Shown piece after piece: positions 1 through 7,463 of a stretch of 18,509 nucleotides of DNA. The notes beneath the pieces were generated by a model. The model made no database searches. It was not told the origin of the DNA and worked only from the letters and a program-made list of their open reading frames with translations. A program made the position numbers and the translations under genes. How positions within the stretch are numbered: the first letter of the stretch is position 1; the number at the start of each line of letters is the position of its first letter. The DNA is from Pseudomonadota bacterium (lineage in GTDB: Bacteria; Pseudomonadota; Gammaproteobacteria; Xanthomonadales; Rhodanobacteraceae), in the NCBI GenBank assembly GCA_021777635.1, contig JAJYDI010000018.1, positions 1 to 18,509 of the forward strand, in the 5' to 3' direction.

Positions 1-88
1 CGACCATGCCGGTGCCCAGCAGCACCACGGCACAGCGGGGCGCAAGCTGCGTTGGCGCGATGACGCGTTCAGCCAGCACCGCGCTCAT
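1..88 (-). CDS. hom: Homoserine dehydrogenase, N-terminal fragment (runs off window)
   Basis: Only the first 29 codons lie in the window, starting at the ATG at 88-86. They read MSAVLAERVIAP, then a short hydrophobic strand ending in LLGTGMV, which is the beginning of a Rossmann-type GxGxVG dinucleotide-binding loop as in homoserine dehydrogenases. The start codon overlaps the stop of the upstream metB gene in an ATGA, so translation is probably coupled. Homoserine dehydrogenase reduces aspartate semialdehyde to homoserine, which is the substrate of the first gene of this operon, so the context fits. The identification rests on 29 residues plus operon context; another NAD(P)-binding protein is possible. 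Confidence 0.72.
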   Translation of the reverse strand, partial: MSAVLAERVIAPTQLAPRCAVVLLGTGMV

Positions 89-1281
89 GCCGGCACCGTG
101 CAGGCGCTCGCGCTGCGCGCGCCGACCGCCGCGGCGCGTGCCAGGCCGGCGGCGAGATCGCGCACCAGATCGTCGGTGTCCTCGATGCCGATCGACAATC
201 GCAGCAGGCCGTCGGCGATGCCGGCCGCGCGGCGTGCTTCGGGCGTCATCGCGGCGTGGGTCATGGTCGCCGGATGCGCGATCAGACTCTCGACGCCGCC
301 CAGCGATTCGGCCAGCGAATAGCAGCTCAGGCCGTCAAGCAGGGCGCGGATGGCCGCCTCGCCGCCGCGCAGCTCGAAGCTGAGCATGGCGCCAAAGCCG
401 CGCTGCTGGCGCGCCGCCAGTGCGTGACCCGGGTGTGCCGGCAAGCCGGGGTAGTACAGCGCGGCCACCGCCGGATGCGCGGCGAGCAGATCGGCGATCC
501 GGGCCGCGTTTTCCTGGTGCGCGCGCATGCGGGCGCCGAGCGTGCGCAGGCCGCGCAGGGTCAGCCAGCTGTCAAAGGGTGCACCGGTCAGGCCCAGGCA
601 GTTGGCCCACCACGCCAGCGGCTGCGCGCGCTCGGGCGTGCGCGCCACCACCGCGCCGCCGACCACGTCGCTGTGACCGTTGAGGTATTTGGTGGTCGAG
701 TGCACCACCAGATCGGCGCCCAGCTGCAGCGGCTGCTGCAACACCGGCGAGAGGAAGGTGTTGTCGACGACCACCTCCGCGCCGACGGCGTGCGCGGCCT
801 GGGTGACGTGGCGGATGTCGGTGATGCGCAACAGCGGATTGGACGGCGTCTCGATCCACACCAGCGCCGGCCTGTCGGCGAGGCCCGCGGCCAACGCGCG
901 CGCGTCGGTCAGGTCGGCGAACCGCACCTGCAACCGGCCCGAGCGCGACCAGGCATCGAGCAGACGCCAGGTGCCGCCGTAGCAATCATGCGCGGCCAGG
1001 ACTCGAGCACCGATGGGCAGGGACTCCAGGACCAGCGTGATCGCGGCCATGCCGCTGGCGGTCACCACGGCGCCGGCACCCTCTTCCAGTTCGGCCAGCG
1101 CGCCGGCCAGCAGATCGCGCGTGGGGTTGCCACTGCGCGTGTAATCATAGCCACGCTTCTGTGCGAAGCCGGCGAAACTGAAAGTGCTGGAAAGGTGGAT
1201 CGGCGGCACCACGGCGCCGTACTGGGTATCACGCTCGAGCCCGGCGCGCGCGGCGCGGGTCGCCAGTTCGAATTCGCTCAT
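85..1281 (-). CDS. metB: Cystathionine gamma-synthase (PLP enzyme)
   Basis: This 398-residue protein belongs to the Cys/Met metabolism PLP-dependent family. It condenses an O-acylhomoserine with cysteine to give cystathionine in the cytoplasm. Visible family signatures are QYGAVVPPIHLSSTF (residues 20-34), YTRSGNPTRD (47-56), the cofactor loop ASGMAA (75-80), HDCYGG (98-103), PLP-binding Asp173 in VVDNTF, and the Schiff-base lysine Lys198 in STTKYLNGHSD. The WWANCLGLTG segment and the C-terminal SLGGVESLI and PATMTHA segments closely resemble E. coli MetB as I remember it, which favours a synthase over a lyase or sulfhydrylase. The frame stays open upstream through metX, but the ATG at 1281 has GGGAG just upstream and begins at the normal family N-terminus. 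It follows metX by one base and overlaps hom by four. Confidence 0.94.
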   Translation of the reverse strand: MSEFELATRAARAGLERDTQYGAVVPPIHLSSTFSFAGFAQKRGYDYTRSGNPTRDLLAGALAELEEGAGAVVTASGMAAITLVLESLPIGARVLAAHDCYGGTWRLLDAWSRSGRLQVRFADLTDARALAAGLADRPALVWIETPSNPLLRITDIRHVTQAAHAVGAEVVVDNTFLSPVLQQPLQLGADLVVHSTTKYLNGHSDVVGGAVVARTPERAQPLAWWANCLGLTGAPFDSWLTLRGLRTLGARMRAHQENAARIADLLAAHPAVAALYYPGLPAHPGHALAARQQRGFGAMLSFELRGGEAAIRALLDGLSCYSLAESLGGVESLIAHPATMTHAAMTPEARRAAGIADGLLRLSIGIEDTDDLVRDLAAGLARAAAVGARSASACTVPA

Positions 1282-1282
1282 C

Positions 1283-2335
1283 TCAACTCCCGCAAGTCGC
1301 GAGACACTCGCGCAGCAGCGCGCCCAGCGCCACGGCCTCCTTGAGGAAGGCGTCGTGGCCGTAATCGGAATCGAGCACATGCAGCTCGCAGGGCGCGCCC
1401 AAGCCACGCTGCAGCGCGCACAGGTCGGCCACCGGCACCAGCTGGTCGCTCGCAAAGCCGACCAGCGCGGTCGGCACGCGCACTGCGGCGGGATCGACCG
1501 CGTGCAGGTCGATCGATTCGGACAGGCTGAGGAAACGCTCCGCGCCGAAGCGCTGCGCAAAGCGCGCGCCGGTGGCGTCCAGCCAGTCTTCCGCCGCGAC
1601 GCGCACGCGGCCATGACGCAGCGTGGCCGGCACGTCGAAGCGCCGGGCCAGCTCGCGCGGGCTGCGGTAGCCGATCATCGCCAGCTGGCGTGCCAGTGCC
1701 AGGCCGGTTTTGACGTCTCCGCGTTCGAGCGCGAAACGCACAATCGAACGCTGCACCGCGCGCAATGCCGCAGCCTGTGCATGGGCACGGTGCGCACCGG
1801 CGATGGCGACCAGTCGCCGCAGGCGCCTCGGATGCCGCGTCGCAAAGGCCAGGCCGACCATCGCGCCATACGAGGACCCCACCAGTGCGTGCAGCCGCGG
1901 CAGGGCCAGAGCATCCAGCAACGCGGCCAACGCGTCGGCCTGATCAGCGCTGTCGACTGCAGGCGCATCGAGGTCCCGCGCGTCCAGCCAGTCGATGCCG
2001 AGGATACGCAGGTGCGCGGGATCGATCGCCCGGCCGGCACCCGCCAGCGCGTCCCACCAGCCCGGCCCATCGGTATCGCCGACGACGCGGCGATCGGCCG
2101 AGATGCCGCCCAGCACCGCCAGCAACGGCGCGCCGGCCGATCCATGCAGGCGCCAGCGCAGGAGCACGTCGCGTGCGCCGATGCCGTGACGGGGCTGCAG
2201 CCGAATCAGCGTTTCACCCTCGCAGACGCTGACGCTGACGGCCGTGGTCGTGGCCGCGGCAGATGCGGCCGCGAGCGTCGGCTCGCATGCGACGGCATCG
2301 AGCGGCGGAAGGGCGGGTGCGGCAAGCAGCGACAT
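1283..2335 (-). CDS. metX: Homoserine O-acyltransferase, MetX family (short form)
   Basis: This 350-residue alpha/beta-hydrolase-fold acyltransferase activates homoserine for methionine synthesis. The nucleophile motif is GSSYG with Ser155; Asp297 (GFASDQLVP) and His327 (SDYGHDAF) complete the triad, and LAVLGGISAD (72-81) is the oxyanion region. Classical MetX proteins are nearer 370-380 residues, so this is a shorter form. The following metB resembles the E. coli enzyme that uses O-succinylhomoserine, so a succinyl donor is plausible, but acetyl or a serine O-succinyltransferase role cannot be excluded from sequence reading. The ATG at 2335 was chosen because GGAGAG lies about six bases upstream; the open frame reaches 2494 but runs back into the riboswitch. 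It is the first gene of metX-metB-hom. Confidence 0.9.
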   Translation of the reverse strand: MSLLAAPALPPLDAVACEPTLAAASAAATTTAVSVSVCEGETLIRLQPRHGIGARDVLLRWRLHGSAGAPLLAVLGGISADRRVVGDTDGPGWWDALAGAGRAIDPAHLRILGIDWLDARDLDAPAVDSADQADALAALLDALALPRLHALVGSSYGAMVGLAFATRHPRRLRRLVAIAGAHRAHAQAAALRAVQRSIVRFALERGDVKTGLALARQLAMIGYRSPRELARRFDVPATLRHGRVRVAAEDWLDATGARFAQRFGAERFLSLSESIDLHAVDPAAVRVPTALVGFASDQLVPVADLCALQRGLGAPCELHVLDSDYGHDAFLKEAVALGALLRECLATCGS

Positions 2336-2412
2336 GACGGCTCTCCGGCGGGACTCATGCGCTGCGGGGAACCGGCGACGGGCGCGCTGCCCGGTCGCGG
2401 CCGGGCGGACGC

Positions 2413-2525
2413 GCTCATCTTTCGGCGGATGCGTGCATCCCCGCAGGAGTTGGCACCGTGCGCGATCGCGTCGCGCGGGTTGCCCCGGCTTCAAAGGGCC
2501 TGTCCCTCAGCCGGTCTCGATGAGC
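2413..2525 (-). ncRNA. SAM-I (S-box) riboswitch in the metX leader
   Basis: Read on the minus strand, this 113-nt element shows the conserved S-box landmarks in order. P1 is GCTCATC (2525-2519) pairing with GATGAGC (2419-2413). The P2/kink-turn region reads GAGACCGGCTGAGGGACAGG, then CCCTTTGAAGCCGG, followed by the GGGCAACC core. P3 is GCGCGA/TCGCGC, the J3/4 strand is GGTGCCAACTCC, P4 is built around GGATG/CATCC, and CCGAAAGATGAG forms J4/1 and the P1 3' strand. SAM-I aptamers lower expression of methionine genes when S-adenosylmethionine is abundant. The aptamer starts only a few bases after the predicted transcription start and ends 77 nt before the metX ATG. No T-run terminator follows, so control of translation or Rho-dependent termination is more likely (inference). 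Confidence 0.93.
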
Positions 2526-2534
2526 TGTGCGGTG

Positions 2535-2564
2535 AATGTAAATGGCAAATCGCATGCATGTCAA
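2535..2564 (-). promoter_or_regulatory. Sigma70-type promoter of metX-metB-hom
   Basis: On the minus strand a perfect -35 TTGACA (2564-2559) is followed after 18 bases by TACATT (2540-2535), a 4/6 match to the -10 consensus. The expected transcription start, near 2528, falls directly in front of the riboswitch P1 stem, which supports the assignment. The -35 abuts the MetJ-box-like repeats at 2566-2589. Confidence 0.75.
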
Positions 2565-2565
2565 T

Positions 2566-2589
2566 AGACATCTAGACGTTTATACGTCT
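2566..2589. promoter_or_regulatory. MetJ-box-like operator, three tandem octamers
   Basis: Three contiguous 8-mers, AGACATCT, AGACGTTT and ATACGTCT, each match the MetJ met-box consensus AGACGTCT at 7 of 8 positions. Tandem 8-bp phasing is how MetJ repressors are known to bind. The last two boxes also form a perfect 6-bp inverted repeat, AGACGT and ACGTCT, spaced by TTAT (2574-2589), so an ArsR-type methionine regulator is an alternative owner. The array ends one base from the metX -35, a position suited to repression. No regulator gene for it lies in the window. Confidence 0.6.
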
Positions 2590-2948
2590 TTTCTTTTGGA
2601 AGCGTGCGGATGCCTTGGACTGCACTGAACGCGGCATCGCAGCCCGTTGCGTCCAGTGTTGTCATCCGGGCGCAGCGAGCGGTGAGTGGGCGCCTTCGTG
2701 CGCGCGAACGCCGCGCCAAGGATGGCGTGGCCGCAGGCACCTGGAGGCCTGGTGCCGATGGCCAGATCCTTCGGGCTTTGCCCTCGGGATGACAACGTGG
2801 TTGGTCATCCCGAGCCGCAGCGAAGGGTCGGGCTTGAGCTTGGCGAAGAGCCCGTCTGGGGTTCTCGAAGGGCCCGTCCTGAGCCTGTCGAAGGAACCGA
2901 CGCGCGAACGGAGCCAGCAGCATGGGGCAGCCCCACGCGCCGGACCCG
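2590..2948. repeat. Intergenic block with dispersed palindromic repeats upstream of prfC
   Basis: No credible gene is seen in this stretch between the divergent metX and prfC transcripts. From about 2657 it contains copies of short repeats: a GTCATCC-GGGCGCAGCGAGCGG copy near 2660, the inverted pair at 2783-2814, and two direct copies of a TGAGC-TGTCGAAGG-like element at about 2834-2856 and 2879-2901. Repeats of this general look are common between genes in high-GC proteobacteria. Reading frames here do not continue past the repeats and have no family signature. Confidence 0.7.
2783..2814. repeat. Inverted repeat, 11-bp perfect stem
   Basis: CTCGGGATGAC (2783-2793) is followed after 10 bases by its exact reverse complement GTCATCCCGAG (2804-2814). 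Outside the stem, CCTTCGGGCT on the left is roughly mirrored by CGAAGGGTCGGGCT on the right, so two copies of one repeat unit face each other. There is no T-run, so it is not an obvious intrinsic terminator. Confidence 0.85.
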
Positions 2949-2954
2949 TATAAT
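2949..2954 (+). promoter_or_regulatory. prfC: Candidate -10 box of prfC
   Basis: A perfect TATAAT lies 44 bases before the prfC ATG. No good -35 is seen at 16-18 bp spacing and there is no TG extension, so this is a partial promoter call. Transcription would start near 2960, giving a leader of about 38 nt without a recognisable Shine-Dalgarno sequence. Confidence 0.45.
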
Positions 2955-2998
2955 CGCGCATCGCCCTCCCGTTCCCAGCCGCGTCCGCGGCGCCGCCC

Positions 2999-4612
2999 AT
3001 GCCCGATCACCTGACCGAAACGCGTCGCCGGCGCACCTTCGCCATCATCAGCCACCCGGATGCCGGAAAGACCACGCTGACCGAAAAGCTGCTGCTGTTC
3101 GGCGGCGCGATCCAGATGGCCGGTTCGGTCAAGAGCCGCAAGGCGGCGCGGCATGCGACCTCGGACTGGATGGCGCTGGAAAAGGAACGCGGCATTTCCG
3201 TCACCAGCTCGGTGATGCAGTTCCCCTATGCCGGATGCATCGTCAACCTGCTCGACACGCCCGGCCACGCGGATTTCTCCGAAGATACCTACCGCGTGCT
3301 GACCGCGGTCGACTCGGCATTGATGGTGATCGACTGCGCCAAGGGCGTGGAGGAGCGCACGATCAAGCTGATGGAGGTCTGTCGGCTGCGCGACACGCCG
3401 ATCATGAGCTTCATCAACAAGCTCGACCGCGAGGGCCGTGCTCCGATCGAGCTGCTCGACGAGGTCGAATCGGTGCTGCAGATCCAGTGCGCGCCGATCA
3501 CCTGGCCGATCGGGATGGGCAGCCGCCTGAAGGGCGTGTACCACCTGCTCGACGACGAGGTGCACCTGTACGAGCCGGGGCGCAACTTCACGCGCCAGGA
3601 CTCGACGATCTTCAGAGGCCTCGACGACCCCGCGCTGGCGATGCGCATCGGCACGGCGGCGCTGGCCGAATTGCGCGAGGAGCTCGAGCTGGTGCAGGGC
3701 GCCTCGCACCCCTTTGATCCCGAGGCGTATCTCGGCGGCCGCCAGGCGCCGGTGTTCTTCGGCTCGGCGGTGAACAACTTCGGCGTGCAGCCGCTGCTGG
3801 ATTTCTTCGTCGCGCGGGCCCCCGCGCCGCGCGCGCGTGCCGCCACCACGCGCAATGTCGCACCCGAGGAAGAAGCCTTCAGCGGCTTCGTGTTCAAGAT
3901 CCAGGCCAACATGGATCCGCAGCACCGCGACCGCGTGGCGTTTCTGCGCGTATGCTCCGGCCACTACGAGGCCGGCATGAAGGCCCTGCACGTGCGCGCC
4001 GGCAAGGAGGTCAAGCTGGCCAATGCACTGACCTTCATGGCCTCGGACCGCGAGATCGTCGCCAGCGCGTATCCGGGCGACGTGATCGGCCTGCACAACC
4101 ACGGCACCATCGCGATCGGCGATACCTTCAGCGAAGGCGAGGCGCTCGGCTTCACAGGCATCCCCTACTTCGCGCCCGAGCTGTTCCGCCGCGCGCGCCT
4201 GCGCGACCCGCTGAAGCTCAAGCAGCTGCAGAAGGGCCTGGCACAACTTTCCGAGGAGGGTGCGACGCAGTTTTTTCGCCCGCTGATGTCCAATGACCTG
4301 ATCCTCGGCGCGGTGGGCGTACTGCAGTTCGACGTCGTCGCCTACCGCCTGAAGGACGAATATGGCGTCGATTGCGCCTTCGAGGCGGTTGCCGTGGCCA
4401 CCGCGCGCTGGGTGCACTGCGCCGATGCGAGGAAGCTCGAGGAGTTCCGTGAGCGCAACGCCATGAACCTGGCGCTGGACGCCTCCGGCGCGCTGGTCTA
4501 TCTGGCGCCCTCGCGGATCAACCTGCAGCTGGCGATCGAACGCTGGCCGCAGGCGACATTCGCCGCCACCCGCGAGCACGCCGGCGCCGTGTCGCCCTCT
4601 TTATCATCGTGA
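2999..4612 (+). CDS. prfC: Peptide chain release factor 3 (RF3)
   Basis: This 537-residue translational GTPase matches the usual RF3 length of about 530. RF3 recycles class I release factors RF1 and RF2 from the ribosome after peptide release. The P-loop is SHPDAGKTT (18-26), switch II is DTPGH (86-90), and the guanine-specificity motif is NKLD (140-143). RF3-typical stretches include [13 protein letters not shown], the APITWPIG segment, [14 protein letters not shown], and the near-universal NNDLI-type motif seen here as [17 protein letters not shown]. The ATG at 2999 gives the expected N-terminus directly before [14 protein letters not shown]. No clear Shine-Dalgarno precedes it. It stands alone on its strand between two repeat-rich blocks, divergent from metX and convergent with fadE. 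Confidence 0.97.
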   Translation: MPDHLTETRRRRTFAIISHPDAGKTTLTEKLLLFGGAIQMAGSVKSRKAARHATSDWMALEKERGISVTSSVMQFPYAGCIVNLLDTPGHADFSEDTYRVLTAVDSALMVIDCAKGVEERTIKLMEVCRLRDTPIMSFINKLDREGRAPIELLDEVESVLQIQCAPITWPIGMGSRLKGVYHLLDDEVHLYEPGRNFTRQDSTIFRGLDDPALAMRIGTAALAELREELELVQGASHPFDPEAYLGGRQAPVFFGSAVNNFGVQPLLDFFVARAPAPRARAATTRNVAPEEEAFSGFVFKIQANMDPQHRDRVAFLRVCSGHYEAGMKALHVRAGKEVKLANALTFMASDREIVASAYPGDVIGLHNHGTIAIGDTFSEGEALGFTGIPYFAPELFRRARLRDPLKLKQLQKGLAQLSEEGATQFFRPLMSNDLILGAVGVLQFDVVAYRLKDEYGVDCAFEAVAVATARWVHCADARKLEEFRERNAMNLALDASGALVYLAPSRINLQLAIERWPQATFAATREHAGAVSPSLSS

Positions 4613-4635
4613 GGCCGGGCCCTTCGCTGCGCTCA

Positions 4636-4658
4636 GGGTGACAACTCCGTTGTCATCC
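4636..4658. repeat. Inverted repeat just after prfC, 10-bp stem
   Basis: GGGTGACAAC (4636-4645), loop TCC, then GTTGTCATCC (4649-4658) forms a 10-bp stem with one G-U pair, 24 bases after the prfC stop. It shares the TGACAAC/GTTGTCA core with the other repeats in the region. It may act as a 3' end stabiliser or weak terminator. Confidence 0.7.
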
Positions 4659-4685
4659 CTTGGGGACTTCCCCGCTGGACTTCCT

Positions 4686-4740
4686 CGGTCGTCCCGAAAA
4701 GGGACTTCCTTCGGTCGTCCCGAAAAGGGACTTCCTTCGG
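4686..4740. repeat. 26-bp tandem repeat, two full copies plus a partial third
   Basis: Units start at 4686, 4712 and 4738 with CGGTCGTCCCGAAAAGGGAC, CGGTCGTCCCGAAAAGGGAC and CGG. Within the two full copies every base is identical across 26 positions. Each contains a small hairpin, GTCCC-GAAAA-GGGAC. Copy number may vary between strains. Confidence 0.85.
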
Positions 4741-4853
4741 TCGCGTTGGTCGTCCTGAGGGCGCAGGCCGAAGGGGCTGACTGCAAGCGCCGGTTCGACG
4801 TACCACCCTGCCGACACCTTGGCGACACGCGGTCGGAGGTGGTGTCGATCGCC

Positions 4854-4917
4854 AGATCCTTCGCCGTGCTCAGCTGACAAAAGGGATGTCATCCTGAGAG
4901 CACGGCCCGAACGATCT
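4854..4917. repeat. Long imperfect palindrome between prfC and fadE
   Basis: The left arm reads AGATC, TTCG, then GCCGTGCTCAG and TGAC. The right arm reads GTCA, CTGAG, AGCACGGC, GA and GATCT. Nearly the whole 64 bases fold on themselves around AAAAGGGAT. The left arm begins with the same GCCAGATCCTTCG found at 2761-2773, linking this element to the block upstream of prfC. Confidence 0.75.
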
Positions 4918-4982
4918 GACTGCCGCGCCGATGCGACATGCCGCCATGCCGATATCGGCACGCGATCGCACCTGCCCGGGCA

Positions 4983-7463
4983 TCAAGCCACCGAGCGCAG
5001 TGCCGCCTGGTGCACGGTCTGCACCGCCGCACGCAGTTCCGCGGGATCGAAATCGTCCACCGCGATGAACTCGGCCGCGGCCTCGCGCACGTGCTTCAGG
5101 AGTGCATGCTCATCGGCGCTGAGCGCGCCGATGTGCTCGGCTTCGGCCAGCTGATCCGGATAGTCGCGCGCCTTGATCGCGCCCGACTTCAGCGCCTTGA
5201 CGAACTTGCGCTCGACCGGCTCGGCGGCGACCGCGTCCGGCAGCAGCGCGTGCATGCGCCCGACCGCGTTGTTGGCGCTGGGCGTGATGAAACACCAGTC
5301 CAGCATGCGGTCGCGCGCCGCGTTGGGCGCGGTCAGCAGCGCCGCCACGCGATGGCCGAGGCGGTCGGACGGCGGCACCTCGCGGCACCCCAGCGGGAAC
5401 ACCAGCGCGCGCAGCAGCCACGCTACCGGGCGCACCGGGAAATTGCGGATCACCCCGTCGAGCGCGCCCTGCATGCGCCAGACCGACTCGTGGAACGACC
5501 ATGCCAGCAGGGCGCGTTCGTCCTCGGGGCGGCCTTCGTCCTCGTAACGTTTGAGCAGGGCGCTGGCGATGTAGAGATAGCTGAGCACGTCGCCAAGACG
5601 TGCCGACAGCTTCTCCTTGAACTTGAGCTTGCCACCCAGTACGCCCATGGCGACGTCGGCAGTCAGCGCCAGCGCGGCCGAGTAGCGGTTGAGCTTGCGG
5701 TAGTAGCGCCGGAGCATCGGCGTGGTCGCCGGTGCGGCACCCAGGCGACCGCCGGACAGCCCGGTGACCAGGCTGCGCGCGGCGTTGCGCAGGCCGAAAC
5801 CGAGATGCCCGAACAGCGCGGCATCGAACGCCCGGATGCGTTCGCCGCGATCGGCGATCGCCAGCGCGCCGATTTCCTTCAGCACGAACGGATGGCAGCG
5901 GATCGCGCCCTGACCGAAGATCATCAGGCTGCGCGTCATGATGTTGGCGCCCTCGACGGTGATGCTGATCGGCGCACCCTGCCAGCTGCGGCCGAGATAG
6001 TTCGACGGACCGAGGATCACGCCCTTGCCGCCGTGGATGTCCATCGCATCCTTGACCACTTCGCGACCCAGTTCGGTGGTGTGGTACTTGGCAATCGCCG
6101 ACGACACCGCGGGCTTCTCGCCGCGATCCACCGCCGCCGCGGTCGCGCGCGACAGCGCGGCGATCAGATAGCTGTAACCGCCGATCCGCGCCAGCGCCTC
6201 CTCGACCCCCTCGAAGCGGCCGATCGCCAGCCCGAACTGCTTGCGGATGCGCGCGTAGGCACCGGTCGCGGCAACCGCCATGCGCGCGAATCCGGTGGCG
6301 TTGGAGGGCAGCGAAATCGCGCGCCCGACCGACAGACACTCGACCAGCATGCGCCAGCCGTGGCCGGCCATCGCCGGGCCGCCGATCAGCTGGGTCAGCG
6401 GCACGAACACGTCGGTGCCGCGCACCGGTCCGTTCTGGAACGGAATGTTCAGCGGCAAATGGCGGCGACCGATCTCGAGCCCCGGCGCTTCGCGCGGCAA
6501 CAGGGCCAGCGTGATGCCGCGGTCGCCGCCCGCGGGGCTGTCGCCGAGCAGGTTGTCGGGATCATGGAGGCGAAACGCCAGACCGATCACGGTCGCCACC
6601 GGCGCCAGGGTGATGTAGCGCTTGTCGAAGGTCAGGCGCACGCCGGGCACCGTCTCGCCTTCCCAGATTCCCACGCAGACCGTGCCGTGGTCCGGAATCG
6701 AGGTGGCATCGGAGCCGGCGTAGGGCCCGGTCAGCGCAAAGCACGGCACTTCGCGCCCGTCGGCAAGGCGCGGCAGGTAATGGTCCTTCTGCGCCTCGGT
6801 GCCGTAATGCAGCAGCAGCTCGGCCGGACCCAGCGAGTTCGGCACCGCAATCGTCGAGGCCGCGGTGGCGCAGATGCTGGCCACCTTCTGCAGCACCGCC
6901 GAATGCGCCAGCGCCGAGAACTCCAGGCCGCCGTAGCGCTTGGGAATGATCATGCCGAAGAACTTGTGCTTCTTGAGGAATTCCCAGACCTCGGGCGGCA
7001 GATCGGCCAGCTCGTGGGTGATCTGCCAGTCGTCAAGCATCTGGCACAACTGTTCCACCGGCCCGTCGAGAAAAGCCTGCTCTTCGGCGCTCAGCGCGGG
7101 CCTGGGCTGTGCCAGCAACGTGCCCCATTCGGGGCGCCCGGAGAATAGTTCGCCCTCGAAACCGACCGTGCCGGCGGCCAGCGCGGTCTGCTCGGTGTCC
7201 GACAGCGCCGGCATCACGCGCCGGAATACCTGCAGCAGCGGCGCGCTGATCAGTGCACGGCGCAGCGGTGCGAGGTTGAGCGGCAGCACCAGCAGCGCGA
7301 ACACGGCGAGCGTGATCCAGCCGGCATCCGCCACGCCCGCGGCGTAGCCCGTCGCGACGGTCGCGATCGCGGCGGCAAGACTCCAGGTGCGCAGCCGGGC
7401 GCCGGCGTAGGCCGCCAGCAGTGATACCGTCGCGATGGCGAGCAGGGGAAGCAGATTCATCAT
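4983..7463 (-). CDS. fadE: Long acyl-CoA dehydrogenase FadE
   Basis: This 826-residue protein matches the unusually long E. coli-type FadE (about 814 residues), which oxidises acyl-CoA to 2-enoyl-CoA in the first step of beta-oxidation. The N-terminus has hydrophobic segments at about 3-20 and 48-66 that may anchor it to the membrane. The acyl-CoA dehydrogenase core includes CFALTGPYAGSDA (241-253), DKRYITLAPVATVIGLAF (280-297), LNIPFQNGP (338-346), GHGWRMLVECLSVGR (367-381), and the presumed catalytic Glu504 in ITVEGANIMTRS. The last 250 residues form the extra C-terminal domain seen in FadE, ending in DDFDPAEL. Two Met codons begin the gene; the first, at 7463, overlaps the stop of the upstream hydrolase as ATGA, so the two are probably translated together. 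Confidence 0.96.
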   Translation of the reverse strand: MMNLLPLLAIATVSLLAAYAGARLRTWSLAAAIATVATGYAAGVADAGWITLAVFALLVLPLNLAPLRRALISAPLLQVFRRVMPALSDTEQTALAAGTVGFEGELFSGRPEWGTLLAQPRPALSAEEQAFLDGPVEQLCQMLDDWQITHELADLPPEVWEFLKKHKFFGMIIPKRYGGLEFSALAHSAVLQKVASICATAASTIAVPNSLGPAELLLHYGTEAQKDHYLPRLADGREVPCFALTGPYAGSDATSIPDHGTVCVGIWEGETVPGVRLTFDKRYITLAPVATVIGLAFRLHDPDNLLGDSPAGGDRGITLALLPREAPGLEIGRRHLPLNIPFQNGPVRGTDVFVPLTQLIGGPAMAGHGWRMLVECLSVGRAISLPSNATGFARMAVAATGAYARIRKQFGLAIGRFEGVEEALARIGGYSYLIAALSRATAAAVDRGEKPAVSSAIAKYHTTELGREVVKDAMDIHGGKGVILGPSNYLGRSWQGAPISITVEGANIMTRSLMIFGQGAIRCHPFVLKEIGALAIADRGERIRAFDAALFGHLGFGLRNAARSLVTGLSGGRLGAAPATTPMLRRYYRKLNRYSAALALTADVAMGVLGGKLKFKEKLSARLGDVLSYLYIASALLKRYEDEGRPEDERALLAWSFHESVWRMQGALDGVIRNFPVRPVAWLLRALVFPLGCREVPPSDRLGHRVAALLTAPNAARDRMLDWCFITPSANNAVGRMHALLPDAVAAEPVERKFVKALKSGAIKARDYPDQLAEAEHIGALSADEHALLKHVREAAAEFIAVDDFDPAELRAAVQTVHQAALRSVA

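Larger units (their letters stand above)
4613..4982. repeat. Repeat-rich convergent intergenic block between prfC and fadE
   Basis: About 370 bases without a credible gene. It holds an inverted repeat at 4636-4658, a 26-bp tandem repeat at 4686-4740, a further single copy of the GTCCTGAG-type unit ending in GGGGCTGACTGC (about 4744-4783), and a long imperfect palindrome at 4854-4917 that ends in the similar ATCTGACTGC. The units are related to those upstream of prfC. Hairpins here could also end the two convergent transcripts, but none has a T-run. Confidence 0.7.

Noticed and set aside
1282..1614. N-terminal extension of metB by 111 codons
   Set aside because: The extension lies within metX and is unlike any CGS N-terminus; the ATG at 1281 has a ribosome site and gives the standard family start.
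1184..2575. Plus-strand open frame of 463 codons across metX and its leader
   Set aside because: It is antisense to metX and to the SAM-I riboswitch and shows no domain signature.
2783..2814. Inverted repeat considered as an intrinsic terminator
   Set aside because: There is no T-run on either side and no gene ends nearby; it matches the dispersed repeat family instead.
2561..4579. Long minus-strand open frame (about 670 codons) opposite prfC
   Set aside because: It is antisense to an unmistakable RF3 gene, is rich in Arg/His/Gln, has no family motif, and runs into the intergenic repeats. High GC content explains such open frames.
4938..7148. Plus-strand open frame of 736 codons opposite fadE
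   Set aside because: The composition is low-complexity and rich in Arg, Gln and His, typical of the antisense of a GC-rich gene; fadE on the other strand carries full family motifs.
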